Notes under the pieces: model-generated
Databases searched by the model: none
What the model saw: the letters and a program-made list of their open reading frames with translations, nothing else
What the model was told of the DNA's origin: nothing
Part shown: positions 30,084-38,496 of the stretch, piece after piece
How the letters are laid out: each line of letters starts with the position of its first letter
How positions within the stretch are numbered: position 1 is the stretch's first letter
Assembly (NCBI RefSeq): GCF_003989515.1
Contig: NZ_RBLU01000010.1
Span: 1 to 59,371 of the forward strand
Reading direction: 5' to 3'
Source: Curtobacterium sp. HSID17257
GTDB taxonomy: Bacteria; Actinomycetota; Actinomycetes; Actinomycetales; Microbacteriaceae
Length of the DNA: 59,371 bases
Translations under genes and position numbers: made by a program

Positions 30084-30794
30084 TCAGGGTCGATCTTCGT
30101 CCTGGTCGGCCGGGGAGCGTCGCGCGCTCGTCGTCGCGAGGACCGCGGTGCGGTCCGGTGTGAACGCGACGGTGGCGACCGCGCCTGGCCCCTCGAGAGC
30201 GCAGAAGGGGAGGTCGGCCGCGCCGAAGCGGCAGACGGCGTCGACGAAGGACTCGAGGTCGTGGACCGTGAACCCCCGCTCGGCGGCCAGGCCGTACTTG
30301 GTCGCGAACGTCCGCGCGGTCGATCGAGCGCCCTGCTCGAAGAGCCTGATGCGTTCGTCGGGCGCGAGGACCCTGACGAGTTCGAGGGCGCACCCCGCAC
30401 CGGGTGCTGCGGTCGCAGCGAGCAGCATCGCGAGTTCGGCAACGCTGATGGTCTCGACCCCGGCGGAACGGTCGACGACCGCGGCGGACAGGAACGCCTC
30501 GTCCGCCGCTCGGAGCAGGACCGTGACGAGCTCGTCACCGAGGTCGACCTGCCGGACGAGGACGAGCTCGTCGCCGAGCGCGTCGAGGGGCGCCAGGAGC
30601 ACATCGTTGCCGGGCTGCCCCGCTCGTCTGCTCCGGCGGAGCGCGCGGGCGATCCCGGCGGCGGGAGCGTCGTACGCGAGCACATCGGTGTCGTCCGGGA
30701 CAGCCGCCAGGATCTCGTGAGCCCGGGTGGGGACGTCGGGGCGGTCGGGGAGCGTCACGCGGAGCAGTGGCACGCTCGTGCCGGAGGTCGTCAC
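30084..30794 (-). CDS. Hypothetical protein, last gene of a three-gene immunity-like cluster
   Basis: 236 residues, not recognised. Soluble, acidic, Ala/Leu rich; a central helical stretch LLLAATAAPGAGCALELVRVLAPDERIRLFEQGA and two cysteines late (VDAVCRFG, LPFCALEG). The GTG has GAGGAG 6-7 nt upstream and begins 2 bp after the stop of the preceding gene, so it is cotranscribed. Context (DUF6188-like and Imm26-like neighbours) suggests a third immunity-type protein, but nothing in its own sequence proves it. Confidence 0.6.
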   Translation of the reverse strand: MTTSGTSVPLLRVTLPDRPDVPTRAHEILAAVPDDTDVLAYDAPAAGIARALRRSRRAGQPGNDVLLAPLDALGDELVLVRQVDLGDELVTVLLRAADEAFLSAAVVDRSAGVETISVAELAMLLAATAAPGAGCALELVRVLAPDERIRLFEQGARSTARTFATKYGLAAERGFTVHDLESFVDAVCRFGAADLPFCALEGPGAVATVAFTPDRTAVLATTSARRSPADQDEDRP

Positions 30795-30795
30795 G

Positions 30796-31581
30796 TCACT
30801 CCTCGGGGAAGCGGTCGGCGGATCGCGGTGTCGCCCGGTAGCGGAGGTGTTCGAAGTCTGGGTGCCAGTCGACCACGCCGGCCACCGCCCGGACGGCGAT
30901 GTCGACGAAGAACGGGGAGACGACCACCTGGCGCGGGACGGTCCCGGCCTCGATCACGCTCGCGGGCCGTGACCTGCTGCCGGAGAAGTCCGTGACGTGC
31001 ACGCCGTCCGCGGCAGTGCCCCACGAGTACGCGGGGAGCAGTCGTGCCGCGTCGGGCGTGGCCGTGCCGACGACCTCCCACATGCCCGGCTGGAACCGAG
31101 CGGGCAGGGTGAGTGCGGCGACGACGGGTCGTGTGGCGAGCACCACGAGCGGGTCCGCCGGCGGCGGGACGTCCTCCGGGCGCCGGAAGACGGCGACGTA
31201 CACGGCGTCGAGGACCTCGGCGATCACGTGCCCGAGCAGTGCGCCGCCGGTCCCGTCCGGGATCACGAAGACGTCACCGGCTGCTGCTGAGAACGGCGGT
31301 CGGCTCAGCGGGTGGAAGGCGTCGGCGGTCGCGGCGGACGCAGGGGCCCCGGTCGGGTCCGGGGCTGCCAGCGGTGTCCGCGCCACCCCGGTCCGGCGCA
31401 GTCGCTGCGCGCGCTCGTCGAGATCCTGCCCCGGTCGCGCGTGGTCGACGACCTCGATCGTGAACAATGCCTCGGGGTCGGCGCGGGTCTCGGCCAAGAG
31501 CTGCGCGAACAGCTCCTCGCGGCTGTCGGCCTGGTGGACCCGTTGCGCCGACCGCTCGGCGTTCTTCCGTCTACCGAACAC
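30796..31581 (-). CDS. Imm26-like putative immunity protein
   Basis: 261 residues. The segment AAGDVFVIPDGTGGALLGHVIAEVLDAVYVAVF (about residues 96-128, described not quoted in full as motif GDVFxIP) resembles the start of the Imm26 fold, where a GD-F-IP turn leads into a G-x-V strand. Such domains protect against polymorphic toxins; no toxin is adjacent. Start: GTG at 31581 overlaps the previous gene's stop and has GGAGG 5 nt upstream; an in-frame ATG at 31608 lacks such a site. Middle gene of a coupled trio. Family assignment is tentative. Confidence 0.6.
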   Translation of the reverse strand: MFGRRKNAERSAQRVHQADSREELFAQLLAETRADPEALFTIEVVDHARPGQDLDERAQRLRRTGVARTPLAAPDPTGAPASAATADAFHPLSRPPFSAAAGDVFVIPDGTGGALLGHVIAEVLDAVYVAVFRRPEDVPPPADPLVVLATRPVVAALTLPARFQPGMWEVVGTATPDAARLLPAYSWGTAADGVHVTDFSGSRSRPASVIEAGTVPRQVVVSPFFVDIAVRAVAGVVDWHPDFEHLRYRATPRSADRFPEE

Positions 31582-32380
31582 CCTGGCCTCCGTCGCCGCC
31601 GACCGCATCGCGGATGAGCTGCTCCGGTCGGGGGAGTCCGGCCGGCATCTCCGTCGTGAACCACGGGAGCTCGACGGAGTCGATCCGGCCGTTGCGCATC
31701 CAGACGAGGACCTCACCCGCCAGCGGTGCCTCGTCGGTGCGGTAGGCCAGCGATCCCGGGAGGGGGCCGTCGGCGAAGTCGGCTCGAGGAGCTTCCGCGA
31801 GCACGACGTCCCAGATCCGCGGAGCTGTCTCGCTGACGGCCCGGACCGCCCCGGCCTGCTGGCGCAGCACCGCCGTCCGCGGCGTGGGGAGCGTGTCGAG
31901 GTACGCGAGCAGGAGCGACCGGACCCGTTCCGCCGATCCCTGCCCCGTCTGCTCGTGGTGGAGCCAGATCGCAGGGCCTCCGCCCGGCATCATGACGATC
32001 ATCGTCGGAGGGGTCTCCGGTCCGGAGTAGTGCCACGACTCGAACTCCGGATGCGGTCCGGCGGTCAGTCGGGAGCCGTCCGAGAACGCCATCGTCAGCG
32101 TCGATCCCGTGGCGTGCGCCGCGGTGACCTCGAGCGTGTGCAGGCGGAGAGCCGGCACCAGCCCCGACTTGTCGCCCTCCGGGTCGATCAGCGTTGCGGT
32201 GTCGGGTGACCGACCGAGCGAGAACGGGCACTCGAGGACGACGCGCGCGCCGTTCGAGAACAGGAGTCGGAGCGCGTAGTCGACCCACACGGCGTCGACC
32301 GTCTCTCCGACGAGGAGCAGGGAGACGTCCTCGAGCGTCGGACCCGGCGTGCTCCGATCGTTGCCGTCGACCTCCGCCAT
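31571..32380 (-). CDS. DUF6188-like putative immunity protein
   Basis: 269 residues. The first 125 residues follow the DUF6188 pattern: VDAVWVDYALRLLFSNGARV, VLECPFSLG, a DGSRLTAGPHPEFESWHYSGPE block (about residues 100-121) and MMPGGGPAIW. The C-terminal half (PRIWDVVLAEAPRADF, GEVLVWMRNGRIDSVELPWF) looks like a second small beta domain. DUF6188 proteins are commonly encoded beside polymorphic toxins in Actinobacteria. ATG with GGGGGGAGAC upstream. First gene of the trio; its 3' end overlaps the next start by 11 bp. Confidence 0.65.
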   Translation of the reverse strand: MAEVDGNDRSTPGPTLEDVSLLLVGETVDAVWVDYALRLLFSNGARVVLECPFSLGRSPDTATLIDPEGDKSGLVPALRLHTLEVTAAHATGSTLTMAFSDGSRLTAGPHPEFESWHYSGPETPPTMIVMMPGGGPAIWLHHEQTGQGSAERVRSLLLAYLDTLPTPRTAVLRQQAGAVRAVSETAPRIWDVVLAEAPRADFADGPLPGSLAYRTDEAPLAGEVLVWMRNGRIDSVELPWFTTEMPAGLPRPEQLIRDAVGGDGGQGVR

Positions 32381-32462
32381 GATGTCTCCCCCCGATGACT
32401 CCTCGATCTTGGCACGGGAGGAGCGGGGACGGCCAGCGAGAGGAATGTCGCGTCCCGACGGA

Positions 32463-32514
32463 CTGACGGACGGGAGGCGCGGTGCCAGCCGGCACCGCGC
32501 CTCCCGTCCGTCAG
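32463..32514 (-). terminator. 24-bp perfect stem, repeat family 1, 3' of sufE
   Basis: Arms 32463-32486 and 32491-32514 around AGCC; the left arm reads CTGACGGACGGGAGGCGCGG then TGCC. It lies 11 bp after the sufE stop. Longest perfect stem of the family in the window. Confidence 0.75.
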
Positions 32515-32524
32515 CAGACCGCGA

Positions 32525-32974
32525 TCAGCCCGCAGCGGCCGCCTGCACCTGCCGCTGCACCCGGCCGAGCATGCCCACCATGCCCCGGATCCGCAGCGGG
32601 CTGACGGCCTCGGTGAGCCCGAGCGTCAGCGGGTAGTCCACCGGGACCGCCAGGACCTCGGATGCCGTCAGCCCGGACAGCCCCTGCGCCAGGATCGACG
32701 CGAACCCGCGGGTGGTCGGTGCCTCGCGCGGCGCCGTCGCGTGCATCCGCACCACGTCCGGCGCATCACCCTCGGCGCCCACCGTGACGGTGATGAACAC
32801 GGGGGACTGGCACTCCTCGACGCGCTCGAGCTCGTCCTCGTGCCCCTGCAGCCGCTCGGGCAGCGCGGGGAGCTCGTCGGAGAACTCGAGGAGCAGCTGG
32901 AGGCGATCCTGCTGCGAGAGCTCGAGGAAGTCGTCGCGGATCTCGGCGAGGGGACGGGGGAGTTCGGTGCTCAT
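32525..32974 (-). CDS. sufE: SufE-like cysteine desulfurase sulfur acceptor
   Basis: 149 residues, SufE family. The acceptor cysteine is in [11 protein letters not shown] (about residue 54); the rest ([26 protein letters not shown]) matches the family core. Accepts sulfane sulfur and passes it on for Fe-S cluster or other sulfur chemistry. Here it is coupled to a rhodanese by ATGA, a pairing usual in Actinobacteria, so the rhodanese may be its partner; the suf operon is not in the window. Confidence 0.9.
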   Translation of the reverse strand: MSTELPRPLAEIRDDFLELSQQDRLQLLLEFSDELPALPERLQGHEDELERVEECQSPVFITVTVGAEGDAPDVVRMHATAPREAPTTRGFASILAQGLSGLTASEVLAVPVDYPLTLGLTEAVSPLRIRGMVGMLGRVQRQVQAAAAG

Positions 32975-33882
32975 CGGGTGGGAACGGTACCCGGCTCGGT
33001 GCCCGTGGCGATCGGGACGCGCACGGCGCTGCCCCACTCGGTCCACGATCCGTCGTAGTTGCGGACGTTCTCGTAGCCGAGCAGGTGCTGCAGCACGAAC
33101 CAGGTGTGGCTCGAGCGCTCGCCGATTCGGCAGTAGGCGATGACCTCGTCCGCGTCGCCGATGCCGGCACCCTCGCGGTACACGGCGTCCAGCTCCTGTC
33201 GGCTCTTGAACGTGCCGTCCGGAGCGGCTGCGGTCGCCCAGGGGATGTTCACGGCGGTCGGGACGTGCCCGGCGCGCAGGGCGCCCTCCTCCGGGTAGTC
33301 CGGCGCCGTGGTGCGCTCGCCGGAGTACTCGGGAGCGCTGCGCACGTCGATGAGCGGCTTGCCGAGGTGCTCGAGCACGTCGTCCTTGAAGGCGCGGACC
33401 TGCTCGTCGCGGCGCTCCACGACGGGGTACTCGACCGGGGTGACCTCGGTGCGGTCGGTGGTGAGCGCGCGGTCCTCGGCGATCCACTTCGCCCGGCCAC
33501 CGTCGAGCAGGCGGACGTCCTCGTGGCCGAACAGCGTGAAGACCCAGAGGGCGTACGCGGCCCACCAGTTGTTCTTGTCGCCGTGGATCACGACGGTGGT
33601 CTCGCGGCCGATGCCCTTGCCGCCGACGAGCCGGGCGAAGGCCTCGCCGTCGATGTAGTCGCGCTGCACCGGGTCGTTGAGGTCGGTGTGCCAGTCGATC
33701 TTCACCGAGCCGGGCACGTGGCCGGTCTCGTAGAGCAGGACGTCCTCGTCGGACTCGACGACCACCAGGTCGGGGGAGCCGGCACCGGCGTCGAGCTGCT
33801 CCTGCAGCCACTCGGTCGACACCAGGCGCTCGGGGTGGGCGTAGGCGGCGAACTTCTCGGACGGGTCGACCGGTGCGGTCAT
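32971..33882 (-). CDS. Sulfurtransferase (thiosulfate / 3-mercaptopyruvate, two rhodanese domains)
   Basis: 303 residues with tandem rhodanese domains. The first (about residues 20-150) is non-catalytic: its loop [10 protein letters not shown] has no Cys. The second ends in [13 protein letters not shown] (about residue 254), with the active Cys and the CRIGER loop typical of actinobacterial thiosulfate sulfurtransferases (CysA/SseA). Transfers sulfane sulfur to cyanide or protein acceptors, probably SufE here. ATG preceded by GGAGG 8 nt upstream; its stop overlaps the sufE start. Confidence 0.92.
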   Translation of the reverse strand: MTAPVDPSEKFAAYAHPERLVSTEWLQEQLDAGAGSPDLVVVESDEDVLLYETGHVPGSVKIDWHTDLNDPVQRDYIDGEAFARLVGGKGIGRETTVVIHGDKNNWWAAYALWVFTLFGHEDVRLLDGGRAKWIAEDRALTTDRTEVTPVEYPVVERRDEQVRAFKDDVLEHLGKPLIDVRSAPEYSGERTTAPDYPEEGALRAGHVPTAVNIPWATAAAPDGTFKSRQELDAVYREGAGIGDADEVIAYCRIGERSSHTWFVLQHLLGYENVRNYDGSWTEWGSAVRVPIATGTEPGTVPTR

Positions 33883-34024
33883 CGGGGGTACCTCCAGGTG
33901 CGGGACGAGCGGGGCGGACGAGGCATAGGATCGGTCCTCGGTGCCCGCGGGCAACGGTACGCGGACGTACCGACCGCCACCTGCAACGTGACACCGCACG
34001 ACATGCTTCCCGGAGGGGCCACAC

Positions 34025-35023
34025 TTGCCTGCACACCTCGTCGACCGTGACCCGCAGGTGACACCCCAGCAGATGGCCGCTGCGCTCGTGCCGCCGCCGC
34101 AGTTCGCCGACGCCTCGTTCGCCAGCTACCGTCCGGATCCGGAGTACCCGTCGCAGGCAGCGGTCCGCGACGCGGTCGAGGCCTTCGTCGCCACACGGCC
34201 CGAGCCGGCGAAGCGCGGACTGTTCGGCCGCCGCCGCGAACCGGTCCAGCCCGCACGCTCGGGCGTGTACCTGGACGGCGGGTTCGGCGTCGGCAAGACC
34301 CACCTGCTCGCGGCGGCGTACCACGCGGAGCCGTCCCGCAAGACCTTCGGCACGTTCATCGAGTACACCGCGCTCGTCGGCGCGCTCGGGTTCCAGGGGA
34401 CGGTCGACCTGCTCCGCGGGACGTCCCTGGTCTGCATCGACGAGTTCGAGCTCGACGACCCGGGCGACACGATGGTGATGACGCGGCTCATCAAGGAGCT
34501 CTCCGAGTCGGGCACGCGCTTCGCGGCCACGTCGAACACCCCGCCCGGTGCCCTGGGCGAGGGCCGGTTCGCCGCGCAGGACTTCCTCCGCGAGATCCAG
34601 GCGATGTCCGATCGGTTCGACACCATGCGGATCGACGGGCTCGACTACCGCCGTCGCGCGGTCGACGAGTCCGCCCGTACGGTCGACGACGTCCCCGGTG
34701 CCCTGCCGGAGGGCACGACGACACTCGACGACTTCCGCGCGGTCGTCGCGCACCTGGCGAGCGTGCACCCGTCGAAGTACGTCGCCATGGTCGACGGGCT
34801 CGACGCCGTCGGGCTCACCGACGTGCAGGCGTTCACCGACCAGACCGACGCACTGCGGTGGGTCGCGCTCGTCGACCGGCTCTACGACGGGCAGGTCCGC
34901 ATCGTCGCGTCCGGCACGCCCCTCGACCAGGTCTACCCGCAGGCGATGCTCGACGGCGGCTACCGGAAGAAGTACCTGCGGGCCGCATCGCGCGTGGTCG
35001 CGCTGTCCCGCGCGGCCGACTGA
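34025..35023 (+). CDS. zapE: ZapE/AFG1-type cell division ATPase
   Basis: 332-residue AAA-like ATPase. Walker [16 protein letters not shown] (about residues 81-95); Walker [13 protein letters not shown] (about residues 136-147); sensor region [15 protein letters not shown]. In Escherichia coli ZapE interacts with FtsZ under stress; in Actinobacteria it is conserved but little studied. Start: TTG at 34025 with GGAGG 8 nt upstream; an in-frame GTG 30 bp later is possible. Divergent from the sulfurtransferase. A family 1 palindrome follows 6 bp after the stop. Confidence 0.85.
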   Translation: MPAHLVDRDPQVTPQQMAAALVPPPQFADASFASYRPDPEYPSQAAVRDAVEAFVATRPEPAKRGLFGRRREPVQPARSGVYLDGGFGVGKTHLLAAAYHAEPSRKTFGTFIEYTALVGALGFQGTVDLLRGTSLVCIDEFELDDPGDTMVMTRLIKELSESGTRFAATSNTPPGALGEGRFAAQDFLREIQAMSDRFDTMRIDGLDYRRRAVDESARTVDDVPGALPEGTTTLDDFRAVVAHLASVHPSKYVAMVDGLDAVGLTDVQAFTDQTDALRWVALVDRLYDGQVRIVASGTPLDQVYPQAMLDGGYRKKYLRAASRVVALSRAAD

Positions 35024-35029
35024 GCCACC

Positions 35030-35078
35030 GCCGGACGGGAGGCCCCGTGGCGGCCCCGCCACGCGCCTCCCGTCCGGC
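35030..35078 (+). terminator. Family 1 hairpin after zapE
   Basis: GCCGGACGGGAGGC pairs with GCCTCCCGTCCGGC; inner stem CGTGGCG/CGCCACG with one bulge, loop GCCC. A single arm of the 23.3-kb hairpin (GTGGCGCGACGTGCT) follows at about 35085-35099. Confidence 0.65.
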
Positions 35079-35182
35079 GCGCGCGTGGCGCGACGTGCTC
35101 CCGGTCGGTCGGCGTCCTCGCCGCTCCCGCACGGGCCCGTCTGAGCGGCCCGAAACACATCGTTCACACGAGGGGCCGACGC

Positions 35183-35220
35183 GTTACACCCGCGAAACAC
35201 ATCGTGCTCCCTCGCGAAAC
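35183..35220 (+). promoter_or_regulatory. GlnR-like boxes upstream of amt
   Basis: GTTAC (35183-35187), 6 nt, GAAAC (35194-35198), a degenerate site (TGCTC, 35205-35209), 6 nt, GAAAC (35216-35220): four half-sites at exact 11-bp steps. This is the a1-b1-a2-b2 layout of actinobacterial GlnR boxes (GTnAC-N6-GAAAC). A further CGAAACACATCGT copy lies at 35151-35163, repeating 35193-35205. The amt start is 70 bp downstream, so nitrogen-limited activation is likely. Confidence 0.65.
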
Positions 35221-35289
35221 GTCGCGTCGCCAGACTCTGAACACCCGAGGCGGACCGAGAGCCGCACAGCATTCGCGAGAGGTGAACAG

Positions 35290-36564
35290 ATGCTCGATCA
35301 GGGCCAAACCGGCTTCATCATGATCATGGCTGCACTGGTGTTGTTCATGACACCCGGCCTTGCCTTCTTCTACGGCGGTCTCGTCAAGGCGAAGTCCGTC
35401 ATCAGCATGATGATGATGTCGTTCGGCGCGATCGCGCTCGTCGGCGTCCTCTGGGTGCTCTACGGCTACGCGATCGCCTTCGCGAACACCGGCGACCACA
35501 CCGCGGTGTCCGGCATCGTCGGCTTCTTCAGCATCGACTGGAACCAGATCGGCCTCGGCCAGGCGTTCGAGCAGTCGCAGGCGACGAAGCTCGCTGCGTC
35601 CTACCCCGACCTGGCGTTCGTCGGGTTCCAGGCCACCTTCGCGATCATCACCGTCGCGCTGATCTCCGGCGCCATCGCCGACCGCGCGAAGTTCGGCGCG
35701 TGGATGATCTTCGCCGGCGTCTGGGTCACGGTCGTCTACTTCCCGGTCGCCTCGTGGGTCTTCAACCTCACCTCGGGCTGGGCTGCCACCTGGGGCGTCA
35801 TCGACTTCGCCGGTGGCACGGCCGTGCACATCAACGCCGGTGCGGCGGGCCTCGCCCTGGCGCTCGTGCTCGGCAAGCGCGTCGGCTTCGCCAAGGGTGC
35901 GCACAAGCCGCACAACCCGCCCTTCGTGCTCCTCGGTGCCGCGATCCTGTGGTTCGGCTGGTTCGGCTTCAACGCCGGGTCGGCCGGAGCTGCCAACAGC
36001 ACCGCCGCTCTCGCCTGGGTGAACACCCTCGCCGCCCCGGCCGCGGCGGTCCTCGGCTGGCTGCTCATCGAGAAGCTCAAGGACGGCAAGGCCACCTCCG
36101 TCGGTGCCGCCTCGGGCGCCGTCGCCGGTCTCGTCGCGATCACCCCGGCCTGCGCGAACCTCACCCCGGGCTGGGGCATCCTGCTCGGCTTCCTCGCCGG
36201 TGTGGTCTGCTGCTTCGCGATCGACCTCAAGTACAAGCTCGGCTTCGACGACTCGCTCGACGTCGTGGGCGTCCACCTGGTCGGCGGCATCTTCGGCACG
36301 CTCTACCTGGGCATCTTCGCGAACAGCACCGGCCTCATCTACTCCGGATCGCTGGTGCAACTCGGCAAGCAGGCTGCAGCGGCCGGTGCGGTCGGCGCCT
36401 ACTCCTTCGTCCTCGCTCTCGTGATCGGCTTCGCCATCGAGAAGACGATCGGGTTCCGCGTCACGACCGAGGACGAGGTCGCCGGCATCGACACCGCCGT
36501 CCACGGCGAAGAGGGCTACGTCCTGTACGAGGAGTCGGACAAGACGCCGGTCTCGGTCCGCTAG
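35290..36564 (+). CDS. amt: Ammonium transporter
   Basis: 424-residue Amt/Mep channel with 11 hydrophobic helices. Conserved: PGLAFFYGGLV (about residue 22), the FxxTF-type FQATFAIIT (Phe gate), DFAGGTAVHINAGAAGLA (about residue 174, first pore His), WFGWFGFNAGSA (about residue 218) and DVVGVHLVGGIFGTL (second pore His, about residue 323). Imports ammonium across the membrane. No glnB/glnK or glnD follows; the gene ends in its own hairpin. GlnR-like boxes upstream. ATG with AGAGGTGA upstream. Confidence 0.96.
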   Translation: MLDQGQTGFIMIMAALVLFMTPGLAFFYGGLVKAKSVISMMMMSFGAIALVGVLWVLYGYAIAFANTGDHTAVSGIVGFFSIDWNQIGLGQAFEQSQATKLAASYPDLAFVGFQATFAIITVALISGAIADRAKFGAWMIFAGVWVTVVYFPVASWVFNLTSGWAATWGVIDFAGGTAVHINAGAAGLALALVLGKRVGFAKGAHKPHNPPFVLLGAAILWFGWFGFNAGSAGAANSTAALAWVNTLAAPAAAVLGWLLIEKLKDGKATSVGAASGAVAGLVAITPACANLTPGWGILLGFLAGVVCCFAIDLKYKLGFDDSLDVVGVHLVGGIFGTLYLGIFANSTGLIYSGSLVQLGKQAAAAGAVGAYSFVLALVIGFAIEKTIGFRVTTEDEVAGIDTAVHGEEGYVLYEESDKTPVSVR

Positions 36565-36581
36565 GCACCGCTCCCACCCGC

Positions 36582-36620
36582 ACGACGGGCCCCGCGCACA
36601 CCAGGCGCGGGGCCCGTCGT
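36582..36620 (+). terminator. amt terminator hairpin
   Basis: 16-bp perfect stem ACGACGGGCCCCGCGC (36582-36597) with its complement (36605-36620), 7-nt loop, 17 bp after the amt stop; the complement is followed by a few more pairs (CCCGCAC / GTGTGCGGG). Confidence 0.7.
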
Positions 36621-36637
36621 CGTGTGCGGGTGCTCGG

Positions 36638-36643
36638 TAGGGT
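36638..36643 (+). promoter_or_regulatory. Leaderless -10 box of the toxin-locus operon
   Basis: TAGGGT, 6 nt, then GTG at 36650. It begins the rightward operon 36650-39098 or beyond. Confidence 0.55.
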
Positions 36644-36649
36644 GGCGCC

Positions 36650-37705
36650 GTGGACGACGTCACCCTCGCGCACCCGCTCGTCGACGCGGTCGGAGCCGGT
36701 TTCGTCGTGCACGAGCCGGACGCCGCGGTGGTCGAGTGCTCGAGCGAGCGGACCGGGCTCCTCCTCGAGGCCCGCCGCGCCGGGCTCGTGGTCGTGCTCC
36801 TCACGCCCGGGACCTCCCGGCTCACCGCTGCGATGTCGACGATGCTCCGCCGCACGGCGTCGAGCTGGGTCGTCCGCGACGGGGACCGGTACCGCGCAGC
36901 CGGGTCGGACGTGGTCGCTGACGACGTCGCCACCGCGATGCTCGCGCCGCAGGCGGTCACGCGCTCCGCGACGATCGGGCCGGGCGCGGTGCCCTGGGTC
37001 GAGGCGCTCGTCTCGGTCCACCACCCGGCATCGGAGGCCGCGACCCTCGGGCGGACCGCCGAGCTCCTGCTCGCCGGCCTCGCCGACGGCGGCCCCGATG
37101 CCTGGGGCACGGTGGAGCCCGCGACGCTCGCCTGGAGCGTTGCCGAGGTCACCGCCTTCGCCCGCCGCCGGGCGCCCCGACCGACACGCCTGGTCGCCGT
37201 GGCATCCACTTCCGGCGGGGTCGCGTCCGTCCAGCTCCGCATCGAACGCTCCGCCACCGGGGTGACGGAGGAGACGCGGCTCGTGCTGCCGCGACCCGTC
37301 GAGTCGGACGCGCTGCCGACGGACGACGACGGCCCCACGGTGCTCGCGGACCTGGCCGGGCGACAGCGGGTGCTGCTCGGCACCGCCTGGAGGACCAGCG
37401 GACACCCCGACGCGACCGTGTCCGCCCACCAGCTCCCGCTGCCGGTGCCGCTCGGCGCCGTCGTCGGGGCCGCAGCCGTCCGGGACCTCGGCATCGACCC
37501 GCGGACACTGCCCGCCGGGGTCCGGGCGGTGGGGCCGGCACGGGTGCCCTCGATGGTGCTCGACTTCACCCCGGAGGGCGTGCGGTCCGGGACTGTGCTG
37601 TCCCGCGGCGCCGACGCGGAGGCCCGGTGGCGCAGGCTGGCCCAGCTCGGTGACGCGCTCGGACCGCGAGCCGTCGAGATGCTCGGCCTCGGGGACCGAC
37701 GATGA
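36650..37705 (+). CDS. DUF6177-like protein of a type VII-associated toxin locus
   Basis: 351 residues, soluble, Ala/Arg/Val rich. It looks like the DUF6177 family, found in Actinobacteria beside WXG-type and polymorphic toxin genes. Recognisable parts: a rossmann-like opening VVECSSERTGLLLEARRAGLVVVLLTPGTSRL (about residues 25-57, patterns only) and a C-terminal WRRLAQLGDALGPRAVEMLGL helix. No catalytic motif is evident. Probably a structural or chaperone component for toxin export. Leaderless GTG; stop overlaps the next ATG (ATGA). Confidence 0.65.
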   Translation: MDDVTLAHPLVDAVGAGFVVHEPDAAVVECSSERTGLLLEARRAGLVVVLLTPGTSRLTAAMSTMLRRTASSWVVRDGDRYRAAGSDVVADDVATAMLAPQAVTRSATIGPGAVPWVEALVSVHHPASEAATLGRTAELLLAGLADGGPDAWGTVEPATLAWSVAEVTAFARRRAPRPTRLVAVASTSGGVASVQLRIERSATGVTEETRLVLPRPVESDALPTDDDGPTVLADLAGRQRVLLGTAWRTSGHPDATVSAHQLPLPVPLGAVVGAAAVRDLGIDPRTLPAGVRAVGPARVPSMVLDFTPEGVRSGTVLSRGADAEARWRRLAQLGDALGPRAVEMLGLGDRR

Positions 37706-38079
37706 GTGCCGAGTGGGTCGTGCTCTCACCACGGCACGTCGACGCCGCCGTGGTCGTCCGGACAGCGGCAGCGGTCGACCCGGACCTCGGGGTCCGGCAG
37801 CTGTGGGACGGCAGCGCACTGCAGCTCACCACGCCGGACGGGGTCGTGCTCCTCACGCTGGTCCAGTCGCGACGGCTCGAGCGCACCACCGACGCCGAGC
37901 GTCTCCTCGGGACGCGCTCGGTCGCGACCCCCTCGTTCGGGGGTGACGAGCCGCTATGGTGGACCTCGGTCCACGTGGCCGCCCAGGACCCGTTCCGGGT
38001 GGTGGCCGAGCGGATCGTGCGGGACGTCGCTGCTGCGGTCGGGGGCCTGCCGGTCGCACGGTCCGCCGTCGAGGACTGA
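37702..38079 (+). CDS. Hypothetical protein in the toxin locus
   Basis: 125 residues, not recognised by family. Short alpha/beta protein (EWVVLSPRHVDAAVVVRTAAA ... PLWWTSVHVAAQ). Coupled to the DUF6177-like gene by ATGA, so it probably works with it. No signal peptide or membrane segment. Confidence 0.65.
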   Translation: MSAEWVVLSPRHVDAAVVVRTAAAVDPDLGVRQLWDGSALQLTTPDGVVLLTLVQSRRLERTTDAERLLGTRSVATPSFGGDEPLWWTSVHVAAQDPFRVVAERIVRDVAAAVGGLPVARSAVED

Positions 38080-38136
38080 CGGGGACCGACACGGCCCGTC
38101 ACCGGACGACGAGGCGAGACGAGACGAGGGGGAGCG

Positions 38137-38496
38137 ATGGGGAACGGCTGGCAGATCGACCCGGCGGGCGTGCAGTCGACGCTCGCGGGCACGGAGACGG
38201 CAGCGACGAACCTGTCGACCGCCTTCGACGGGCTCGCCGACGCCCACGCGGCGCTGACGACCGCGGTCGGTGACGACCAGGCGGTCGCAGGCGCGGTGGC
38301 CGCACTGATCGAGAGCCACACGGCGCTGCTGCAGCGCGTCGGCAACCACATCACCGCCGGTCTGGCCGGCGCTGCCAACGCGACCATGGCCTACTACCAG
38401 GGTGACGAGGAGATGGCCGCGACGGCGCAGGCCGACGCGATCCGTGCCTCCAGTACGGGCGACTTCTCCGGAGTCGACCTCGGAGACGGCGCATGA
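38137..38496 (+). CDS. DUF6507-like / WXG100-type small secreted helical protein
   Basis: 119 residues, all-helical, beginning MGNGWQIDPAGVQSTLAGTE. Matches the DUF6507 pattern of WXG100-like (ESX) proteins: a helical hairpin with a central ALTTAVGDDQAVAGAV turn and the tail NATMAYYQGDEEMAATAQ, where Y-x3-D/E is the usual export signal region. Likely dimerises with the N-terminal helical domain of the next protein and is exported by a type VII (EssC/EccC) system encoded elsewhere. Overlaps the next gene by 4 bp. Confidence 0.75.
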   Translation: MGNGWQIDPAGVQSTLAGTETAATNLSTAFDGLADAHAALTTAVGDDQAVAGAVAALIESHTALLQRVGNHITAGLAGAANATMAYYQGDEEMAATAQADAIRASSTGDFSGVDLGDGA

